Below are positions 62,801-64,000 of a stretch of 64,000 nucleotides of DNA, piece after piece. The DNA is from Norana najaformis (Eukaryota > Annelida > Clitellata > Crassiclitellata > Hormogastridae). Made by a program: the position numbers and the translations under genes. A model generated the notes under the pieces. The model searched no databases and was not told where the DNA came from. It worked only from the letters and a program-made list of their open reading frames with translations. The stretch covers positions 19,631,775 through 19,695,774 of the forward strand of contig OZ029915.1 of the NCBI GenBank assembly GCA_964023275.1. The letters are read 5' to 3'. The stretch's first letter is position 1. Every line of letters begins with the position of its first letter.

Positions 62801-63961
62801 TTACTGTCTGTGATTGGTAAATCATGCATTTTGAAATGCAGTGTCAGGCCAGGCTCTTTGTCCATTATGGTCCTCGTCATTTGGTGACCAAACAGTGCAG
62901 CTGTTGATAAGTGCCCATCCTGCACAACTTTTGTTGGCATGAGGCACTTGTGAGCTGTCCATGTTCTTCCATGAACTTGCCATGAAATGAGCTTAACCGT
63001 GTGCTTTGAACACTGTTCAGCTGTAATCATCTACCATCCTTGTCTTGACTTGGATAATAAAAAGTGAAGTTCCCATGCCCTCCTGGAATGCAGTGGAGGT
63101 GCTCTTCAGCCTTTTGAGCTTGCAGTGGATGAATCTCAAAGTTCTGGACACAAGGCTGATGCATTGTAGGACTTGCCAATTGCTTCCCAGTTTATGCTGA
63201 TACAAAATTATGCTGCTTGTGCACAAACAACTTGCCAAGAGCCATTACACGGAATCCGCACACCAGGTGTGAACCTACAACCCTTAGGTTACAAACACAG
63301 CATGATAACTGAATACACCACTGTGTTGTGCTTAAATCCAGATGGTAACACAGGTCCAGAACTATTTAGGCATCATTGGCTTGCGAATGAAGTGTTGTTG
63401 TCCTTAACAAACTTTTACATTGTTTAGACTTATGTGTTGTGCCTTTGATAGTTTCTTAGAAGGTGCTTTGGAAATGTTCAGTTGCACCCCGTATAGATAA
63501 TCAGTTTGTAAGTGCAACTATTACAGCCCTGCAAAAGACTTCAGTTTTTCAGAATTGATAACTCCTCTCCTGAAGGAAACAGAATTAGATAAAGGTCTTT
63601 CCAGCTGAAGGAAAGACTTGACCTTTGCTCTTAGTCGTGGAACACAGAGATTTCTGCCATCCAAACCTAAGAGAAGTTAACAAAATACTATAGGTGGACA
63701 GCAGGTCTGACATCCTGAAACCCACTTAGAAATCTTGAATTCAACATAAGTAAGCAAAACTTTATATAATAATGTTTTCTTAATGAGGCAGAATTTTTTA
63801 TAGGCATCTAACATTTTCTCTTTGCATTAAAAACTTTTTGTTAGGTCTTTGAGTCACGGTAATCGCCCTTCGCAAGATTGTGTTCTGCCAAGCAACAACC
63901 CGCTGAGTAAGATACGATTTGATGTCCACTACAGAAGTGAAGATCTCATTAGTGAAGGCCA
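17684..63961 (+). CDS. CEP192: CEP192/SPD-2 homologue (centrosome scaffold), 30 visible exons, 3' end beyond window
   Basis: CEP192/SPD-2 recruits PLK4, Aurora A and PLK1 to centrioles and builds the pericentriolar matrix for centriole duplication and spindle assembly. Start codon 17703. The N-terminus aligns with vertebrate CEP192 around IPISASTL...ENR-P-DF. An acidic region follows (exons 3-9), then the conserved VYINEEGEWVTYLAY and RISIGTFIGLRTEALG blocks, a giant Ser/Thr-rich exon, and serial ASH/PapD-like beta-sandwich blocks with signature strings PLRNAGNI, SFVAWGGMPIGKTG, LSGYGGQS, RNIGTRAAFI and YYGDEISRQ. About 2,385 codons are visible, against 2,537 in human; roughly the last 500 residues are missing. 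All splice phases agree except at exon 19, where an extra A breaks the frame. Introns are full of transposons. Confidence 0.95.
18225..19023 (-). mobile_element. CR1/L2-like LINE, 5'-truncated, with ORF2 C-terminal frame
   Basis: A minus-strand frame (19023-18331, 230 residues) without stops encodes the region after the RT palm: VRDLGVVLDQKLSLSAHV, SCFYRLRQLR, LHWLPIQQRVHFKILSLM and a degraded AYVGPTCWNRS, all hallmarks of CR1/L2 ORF2. The 3' end follows as gcgctttataaat and an (attaca)-rich tail to about 18225. It sits in CEP192 intron 1. The long open frame suggests modest age. Confidence 0.85.
19024..20810 (+). other. CEP192 intron 1, remainder
   Basis: AT-rich simple sequence at 19050-19130; otherwise no recognisable gene or element. 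Confidence 0.45.
20811..20908 (+). CDS. CEP192: CEP192 exon 2
   Basis: Acceptor tgcttagcag, donor GTGAGT. It takes two bases of phase and leaves one. Encodes PPDFSARESLGSNGTMSSSR and TSWGLVPEECI. Confidence 0.85.
21590..21648 (+). mobile_element. L2-like LINE tail
   Basis: aggcattatgataatggtgc, then tctagaagtcattagattag: the same terminal module as at 35935-35960 and 62195-62240. Only the 3' tip remains. Confidence 0.5.
21796..22062 (+). CDS. CEP192: CEP192 exon 3
   Basis: Acceptor gatag, donor GTGAGT; phase 1 in and 1 out. Ser-rich segment (SVSSKSSVVSSGAS), low complexity, no domain. Confidence 0.85.
22721..23035 (+). CDS. CEP192: CEP192 exon 4, acidic region
   Basis: Acceptor tatattttag, donor GTAATC. 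Encodes LNDSDIKQFEDEFSDLETTM and further acidic sequence. In vertebrate CEP192 an acidic N-terminal stretch binds the PLK4 cryptic polo box; equivalence here is inferred from position and charge. Confidence 0.88.
23486..23635 (+). CDS. CEP192: CEP192 exon 5
   Basis: Acceptor tctgcag, donor GTAGGG. Encodes ECERHDRLASLYFRQTTFLV followed by an acidic Ser-rich piece. Confidence 0.82.
23943..24010 (+). CDS. CEP192: CEP192 exon 6
   Basis: Acceptor ttttttgcag, donor GTAGGA, ends in phase 0. Encodes FFQLSVEDKQHFEIEEIETA. The following intron contains piggyBac derivative copy 1. Confidence 0.75.
24473..26666 (-). mobile_element. piggyBac-derived element, copy 1 (2,194 bp)
   Basis: Flanked by TTAA at 24469-24472 and 26667-26670. 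Ends are CCCTTAACTGACGAGA and the complement of CCCAATACAGACGAGA, a near inverted repeat. On the minus strand it keeps a transposase N-terminal frame (26407-26180, 75 residues) and a C-terminal Cys-rich piece (about 26000-25780), so the catalytic DDE core is deleted. The 3' half consists of three direct repeats of about 365 bp. It is nearly identical in inverse orientation to 52105-54284. Confidence 0.9.
26180..26407 (-). pseudogene. piggyBac transposase N-terminal remnant
   Basis: 75 residues starting MAACCCCGLTDDEIRQILDE, then an acidic Ser/Asp-rich stretch typical of piggyBac N-termini. The translation is identical to 52364-52591. It ends at a stop before any catalytic motif. Confidence 0.65.
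26949..26988 (+). CDS. CEP192: CEP192 exon 7 (micro-exon, 40 bp)
   Basis: Acceptor caatttcag, donor GTCAGT, phase 0 in and 1 out. Encodes DTLQTDTLMGDGD. Called from splice sites and phase; moderate certainty. Confidence 0.6.
27758..27817 (+). CDS. CEP192: CEP192 exon 8 (60 bp)
   Basis: Acceptor aatttatag, donor GTTTAA (weak). Encodes GSQSYQSLFQIVQQHIARN and keeps phase between exons 7 and 9. The donor position is the weak point. Confidence 0.55.
28124..28265 (+). CDS. CEP192: CEP192 exon 9
   Basis: Acceptor ctttctag, donor GTGAGA. Encodes SVTSEDSSIDVTLLRSSDSN and DVTMKDVTSEDLCN, Ser/Thr/Asp-rich with potential kinase sites. Two bases left over. Confidence 0.8.
28776..28896 (+). CDS. CEP192: CEP192 exon 10
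   Basis: Acceptor cttgtgcag, donor GTTTGT, ends in phase 0. Encodes TNIQDENKENAELFKSRFSE and VYDLAGGDGFLTLGKFSDTR. Confidence 0.82.
29165..30410 (+). mobile_element. CR1/L2-like LINE, 5'-truncated, RT domain with frameshift
   Basis: Starts inside the reverse transcriptase at VTLLALFDVSAAFDSVDHAI, then GLPQG with an extra G in the run at 29387-29391 that shifts the frame into LGPLLYILFTADLG. The catalytic box reads SYADN rather than YADD, so it is inactive. The C-terminal LHWLPMSQRIHYRI and VAGPTLWNGLP follow. It ends with ggggcgctataaaaatgttc and an (aaataaat) tail. Located in CEP192 intron 10. Confidence 0.9.
31217..31291 (+). CDS. CEP192: CEP192 exon 11, probable GC donor
   Basis: Acceptor ttgttttag, phase 0. 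Encodes DSQLATCYLSQSPSFTLSKK and SLTDM. It ends at atg followed by GCAAGT, a strong GC-AG donor; this choice alone keeps phase with exon 12. The alternative GT at 31296 would shift the frame. Confidence 0.68.
31552..32915 (-). mobile_element. RTE-clade LINE copy with twin-priming inversion
   Basis: 31552-32260 is the 3' part on the minus strand (frame 32358-31561: FVYLGSEMKAGGG, VLIYGCESW, MKWAGHILRM, GRPKRRWIDC). 32261-32915 is the upstream RT part on the plus strand (GISLLSVPGKVFTRIILNRM, CFIDFAQAYDSVW, RQGCILSPILFN, EYADDACLI). The 12-bp repeat AATTTCATCAAT (31540-31551 and 32916-32927) flanks the whole as target duplication. About 20 bases around gccaataacaaaaaaggaat occur in both segments. 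The catalytic YADD is kept but the gene is split and 5'-truncated. The tail is a (catgt)-type repeat. Confidence 0.92.
33657..33828 (-). pseudogene. piggyBac-like transposase N-terminal remnant (third element)
   Basis: MPRRKGFTVHQVLAMLEDDD, then AEIFITPPCDPNCSNDDGGD: the 'L-x-x-L-E-x-D-(D/E)...I-x-I-x-PP' layout at the start of piggyBac (PGBD) transposases. It stops after about 60 residues. Confidence 0.6.
34031..34180 (-). mobile_element. CR1/L2-like LINE 3' tip
   Basis: Matches the 3' end of 18225-18360 closely (complement of acatttataaagcgccactt, then aggtgctcccgaccc and cttcaggcgcttgcg). It is inserted in the third piggyBac derivative. Confidence 0.75.
34798..34864 (+). CDS. CEP192: CEP192 exon 12
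   Basis: Acceptor tacgttttcag, donor GTTAGT. Phase 0 in, 1 out. Encodes KEQRGSGQEETFPVSTSKHS. Confidence 0.72.
35720..35960 (+). mobile_element. pogo/Tc1-like MITE relic followed by L2 tail
   Basis: cagttacaccaaaaactcgt at 35727, with tataacatgacctcattata and cattataacaagcc further on, resembles MITEs of the pogo group. A fragment of the same sequence lies inverted at 5290-5480. The L2-like tip aggattatggtgctccagaa ends it. Confidence 0.45.
36051..36245 (+). CDS. CEP192: CEP192 exon 13, conserved central motif
   Basis: Acceptor tttcttttag, donor GTAATA. Encodes DDESPVYINEEGEWVTYLAY, then SHPLGNPFEDSL. The VY-NEEG-WVT-LAY block is shared with vertebrate CEP192 in the region that binds Aurora A, and is the best family marker in the N-terminal half. 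Confidence 0.95.
36940..38117 (-). mobile_element. RTE-clade LINE copy, 5'-truncated, open frame intact
   Basis: The 376-residue frame at 38077-36947 covers RT from MCFIDFAQAYDSVW through RQGCILSPILFN and EYADDACMI to the C-terminal thumb and GRPKRRWIDCLEEDLKGAG. The direct repeat TGCTACA (36933-36939 and 38118-38124) flanks it. The 3' end is a (catgt) repeat. It is very close in sequence to 31552-32915, so both are recent. It sits in CEP192 intron 13. Confidence 0.92.
38330..38394 (+). CDS. CEP192: CEP192 exon 14
   Basis: Acceptor attttgcag, donor GTCTGT, ends in phase 0. Encodes LDMLDMAEKKFEEENKFIQ, corresponding to the EEFNKEHQFIQ region of vertebrate CEP192. Confidence 0.88.
38680..38874 (+). 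CDS. CEP192: CEP192 exon 15
   Basis: Acceptor tttctggcag, donor GTAAAT, phase 0 both ends. Encodes MRISIGTFIGLRTEALGSLD, matching the conserved LRLSLGEFF-QRSEALG block. Confidence 0.95.
39201..39345 (+). CDS. CEP192: CEP192 exon 16
   Basis: Acceptor atgtcctag, donor GTACAA. Encodes PTFGTKFTTPPANRKPVALL, continuing the previous conserved block (PSFGYFIRSP-KREPIAL in vertebrates). Confidence 0.93.
39346..41140 (+). other. CEP192 intron 16, nothing recognised
   Basis: 1.8-kb intron. Hydrophobic open frames at 39388-39795 and elsewhere reflect T-rich composition. No element boundaries seen. Confidence 0.5.
41141..44149 (+). CDS. CEP192: CEP192 exon 17, giant Ser/Thr-rich exon (3,009 bp)
   Basis: Acceptor ttattttcag, donor GTAAAC. 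It encodes about 1,003 residues, rich in Ser, Thr, Lys and Asn and probably disordered. Within it LNITEIARKISMSSESDNPE and DLANLIAVMSNSK match the vertebrate ISTIASAIA-A--N-DPSQLAAMIKALSN segment, which fixes the homology. The remainder is a low-complexity linker with many potential phosphorylation sites, longer than the vertebrate counterpart. The open frame continues to 44316 but the intron starts at 44150. Confidence 0.95.
44350..44627 (+). CDS. CEP192: CEP192 exon 18, first ASH/PapD-like block
   Basis: Acceptor atttttttgaag (chosen because only it fits phase), donor GTGAGC. Encodes LDLPSELSFQEVCCVGLTVH and RVSNPSPYWVHTHF, the start of an immunoglobulin-like ASH/PapD fold (vertebrate ELKLPHACCVGIASQTLLSV). 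Confidence 0.88.
45065..45197 (+). CDS. CEP192: CEP192 exon 19, with one-base excess in A-run
   Basis: Acceptor ttttctatag, donor GTTTCT. VLFAPRHPGSYVAHLTLL and IPIAIALRAVAE complete the ASH block. The five-A run at 45180-45184 puts the end out of frame (133 nt). With four A it would read on in phase 0 into exon 20, as homology requires. Either a sequencing/assembly error or a real lesion. Confidence 0.85.
45673..45801 (+). CDS. CEP192: CEP192 exon 20
   Basis: Acceptor tttttctttag, donor GTAAGT, phase 0. Encodes IITPVAESLLDFGALPWGSH and LMVVNKGRAMVPVRLFI, a new ASH-type strand set (vertebrate DVLDFGDLTYGGWKALPLKL). Confidence 0.94.
45955..46097. repeat. Tandem duplication, about 71-bp unit
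   Basis: Two copies of a unit with gctaaatgacata, aagtttttg, and aaaattgcatctctactgtt lie in the CEP192 intron 20. Confidence 0.85.
46309..46486 (+). CDS. CEP192: CEP192 exon 21
   Basis: Acceptor gaaattttag, donor GTGATG. Encodes AYYDGDLTNANMNVSAQCSC and FPVTLMVVFRAP. The YDG and V-F-(A/S)P landmarks match the vertebrate block. Leaves one base. Confidence 0.8.
47116..47252 (+). CDS. CEP192: CEP192 exon 22
   Basis: Acceptor ttattgcag, donor GTGAGC. Encodes SVRLKGLSGTARLHAPEQMD, matching the vertebrate SLRARAGIARIHAP segment. Confidence 0.93.
47430..47850 (-). mobile_element. CR1/L2-like LINE 3' end relic
   Basis: The start (tcaggcacttacaaagtgcc acttctgg) and gacccaaaacca block are degraded versions of the 3' module at 34050-34120. 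Only untranslated sequence remains. Confidence 0.4.
47851..48039. repeat. Five 37-bp tandem units made from a LINE/SINE 3'-end module
   Basis: The unit gacatttatatagcaccact, then tcaaggaagctcttatg, is repeated at 47851, 47888, 47925, about 47962 and about 48000. It is the complement of the gtgctatataaatg-type end found on the CR1/L2 and SINE copies here. Confidence 0.82.
48040..50052 (+). other. CEP192 intron 22, remainder
   Basis: 48190-48240 and 49060-49110 are locally GC-rich (ggtacccgcctg; ggtacctgggctgcg) and could be ends of a decayed transposon, but no convincing inverted repeats or target duplication were found. Confidence 0.35.
50053..50276 (+). CDS. CEP192: CEP192 exon 23, ASH/PapD-like block
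   Basis: Acceptor catgttttcag, donor GTAGAG. Encodes VVPLRNAGNIPLDVSLEM and IEPGGQSEVCVRFEPTPAA. PL-NAGNI and the PG-(x)-E/S-V-F-P pattern are conserved with vertebrate CEP192. Two bases left over. Confidence 0.96.
50301..50553. repeat. 63-bp minisatellite, four copies
   Basis: The unit with tagcttatcatgcgattcat and gtctgtcacatcttatgctg is repeated four times with almost no divergence, beginning 24 bp after the exon 23 donor. The unit length divides by three, so a spurious frame stays open across it. Confidence 0.97.
51517..51669 (+). CDS. CEP192: CEP192 exon 24
   Basis: Acceptor tgctttcag, donor GTATGC. Encodes LLFMIIEPDGPAYEIPVTGE and LLSNRSFVAWGGMPIGKT (vertebrate ILSNKQFLAWGGVPLGRT), among the clearest CEP192 signatures in the window. 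Confidence 0.97.
51949..52030 (+). CDS. CEP192: CEP192 exon 25
   Basis: Acceptor gttaaacag, donor GTGAGA, ends in phase 0. Encodes [20 protein letters not shown] and HGSPEFK, matching LALRNNS...LRLLIRG of vertebrates. Confidence 0.94.
52364..52591 (+). pseudogene. piggyBac transposase N-terminal remnant
   Basis: 75 residues, the same translation as the remnant in copy 1 (starts MAACCCCGLTDDEIRQ, acidic centre, ends RRTGSGG). No catalytic residues. Confidence 0.65.
52738..53031 (+). pseudogene. piggyBac transposase C-terminal Cys-rich remnant
   Basis: Begins in the middle of a transposase C-terminus: HRIKWKPTSPLASYVFENK, then NPKGCPKKAQYECEACKVAL and CKVLCFHIC, the C-x2-C...C-x-x-C/H pattern of the piggyBac Cys-rich DNA-binding domain. 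The DDD core that should precede it is deleted. Confidence 0.6.
53330..54230. repeat. Three direct repeats of about 365 bp inside piggyBac copy 2
   Basis: Each unit runs from (g)cccaaa-atttttct through ctaaagaatgatattaacctc and cttatcagatct-like sequence to the next ggggtgggta-c block; the third is partial. The same trio exists in copy 1 at 24540-25440. Confidence 0.75.
54673..54837 (+). CDS. CEP192: CEP192 exon 26
   Basis: Acceptor ggtatgcag, donor GTAAGA, phase 0. Encodes REIIVKSSEEFPISLAFTPT and AKLHIRHAGTSIKYS (vertebrate EIRIHPKEDIFISVLFAPT...ARLEI), the end strands of an ASH block. Confidence 0.92.
55429..55825. mobile_element. hAT-type MITE, 397 bp
   Basis: Ends CAGCGCTTCTCAAA and the complement of (T)AGCGCTTTCTCAAA. 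Flanks CTCTGGAT (55421-55428) and CTCTAGAT (55826-55833) are an 8-bp target duplication with one change. The ggtggtccgcagaccggtgc start is typical of Charlie-like hAT MITEs. Confidence 0.75.
55834..56828 (+). other. CEP192 intron 26, middle part
   Basis: No gene or complete element recognised between the hAT MITE and the 23-base repeat that precedes the next transposon. Confidence 0.4.
57152..57188 (+). promoter_or_regulatory. CRE plus TATA promoter of the transposon gene
   Basis: TGACGTAA (57152-57159) and the palindromic CRE TGACGTCA (57162-57169) lie just upstream of a TATA box, ctatataaag (57178-57187), with the ATG at 57302 about 115 bp further on. Confidence 0.6.
57302..58992 (+). CDS. 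DDE-like transposase of unnamed family, one frameshift
   Basis: Frame A is 57302-57838 and frame B continues to 58992; they switch between about 57750 and 57830. N-terminal part: paired Cys motifs (CYICGEVTF; HICCATCTTQLSQW; CYFCLVPP), a likely zinc-binding DNA-recognition domain. Then come TQEELNDLVRDLDLSKNKAE and three conserved acidic positions that suggest a DDE nuclease: D in WRLFVDSSTLSLKAVLLHNG, D in HLCGDLKVVAILMGLQQ, and E in SDEHGERFHQDIATME. CFLCEWDSR between the last two adds a Cys pair. It ends with a basic tail (KRQAKKSKN). A short spliced intron instead of a frameshift is possible (GTGAGC at 57752) but would be unusually small. Catalytic assignment is inference. Confidence 0.7.
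59180..59357 (+). CDS. CEP192: CEP192 exon 27
   Basis: Acceptor attttttag, donor GTAAAT. Encodes LPLSGYGGQSQVV and LMVTLRNIGTRAAFINGQSF (vertebrate IPLSGYGGTSN...SVRNTGSRAAFVKAVGF). Phase 0 in, 1 out. Confidence 0.97.
60006..60088 (+). CDS. CEP192: CEP192 exon 28
   Basis: Acceptor atttctgcag, donor GTTGGT, ends in phase 0. Encodes AQPPGKVIMEPNEFCLPVNE (vertebrate KVLRIFPDKFVLKE). Confidence 0.85.
60089..61511 (+). other. CEP192 intron 28, nothing recognised
   Basis: 1.4-kb AT-rich intron without an identifiable element or RNA gene. Confidence 0.5.
61512..61639 (+). CDS. CEP192: CEP192 exon 29
   Basis: Acceptor ttgtgtag, donor GTTGGT. Encodes DVVIIIRLTDKDLSYCWEKS and SFYYGDEISRQLC (vertebrate VYLFGGDEISRQQYRRAL). 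Two bases left over. Confidence 0.95.
61740..62240 (+). mobile_element. L2/CR1-like LINE 3' end relic
   Basis: Contains LHSLRWLPIKQR-like sequence (61765-61800) and AGPKLWNSLPWSSVCSVNSL (61970-62030), then the tail atcgactgattccatgggca and tagaagtctttagag. Degraded by stops. Confidence 0.75.
62241..63844 (+). other. CEP192 intron 29, remainder
   Basis: No recognisable element. The open frames on both strands here have no family features. Confidence 0.45.
63845..63961 (+). CDS. CEP192: CEP192 exon 30 (last visible)
   Basis: Acceptor ctttttgttag. Encodes SLSHGNRPSQDCVLPSNNPL and IRFDVHYRSEDLISEG. A possible donor GTAGTC is at 63962; without splicing the frame stops at TAG 63963-63965. Comparison with vertebrate CEP192, which has about 500 more residues, favours splicing. 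Confidence 0.72.
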
Positions 63962-64000
63962 GTAGTCAATATTATTTTAATAATTAATATTTATAACATC

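Overview
The window is eukaryotic, almost certainly from an invertebrate animal. It has long AT-rich introns with GT-AG (and one probable GC-AG) boundaries, two multi-exon genes of animal-specific families, and a mixed load of non-LTR retrotransposons (CR1/L2-like and RTE-like), piggyBac, hAT, Harbinger and other DNA transposons, tRNA-derived SINEs and a solo LTR. I cannot assign the phylum from sequence alone; the repeat mix and the laminin-G/EGF-bearing cadherin fit a marine lophotrochozoan or invertebrate deuterostome, which is inference. Nothing prokaryotic or CRISPR-like is present.

Layout. (1) 1-7370 (+): the last six recognisable coding exons of a classical (type III, N-cadherin-like) cadherin: laminin-G, EGF-like, transmembrane segment, and the p120- and beta-catenin-binding tail, ending at a TGA at 7368-7370. 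The splice phases close exactly over 1233 nt. Its last intron holds a Harbinger transposase fragment inside an element with terminal inverted repeats. (2) 7371-11150: 3' UTR and intergenic DNA, with a perfect 12-bp hairpin just after the stop, a (TA)n tract and LINE relics. (3) 11150-16900: a transposon island. It holds a tRNA-type SINE interrupted by a 1.64-kb inverted-repeat element encoding a broken OTU-like cysteine peptidase, then a solo LTR with an internal minisatellite, two hAT-type MITEs with 8-bp target duplications, a second SINE copy and L2-like LINE tails. (4) 17684-63961 (+): a near-complete CEP192/SPD-2 homologue (centriole/centrosome scaffold). I could chain 30 exons with consistent phase (about 2,385 codons), from the start codon at 17703 through several ASH/PapD-like blocks. 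The true C-terminus lies beyond the window. A one-base excess in an A-run at 45180-45184 breaks the frame in exon 19.

Most of the length of the second gene is transposons sitting in introns. There are two near-identical 2.2-kb piggyBac derivatives in opposite orientation (24473-26666 and 52105-54284), a third piggyBac derivative (31457-34662) that contains a twin-primed RTE insertion and a CR1 tail, another RTE copy (36940-38117), a CR1/L2 copy (29165-30410), and a 2.2-kb DNA transposon with a DDE-like gene and its own CRE/TATA promoter, inserted 45 bp before the splice acceptor of exon 27.

The two host genes have unrelated jobs (cell adhesion and centrosome maturation) and share only orientation. 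The most unusual item is the OTU-peptidase inverted-repeat element at 11351-12990. The most consequential structural item is the inverted piggyBac pair flanking exons 7-25 of the CEP192 homologue.
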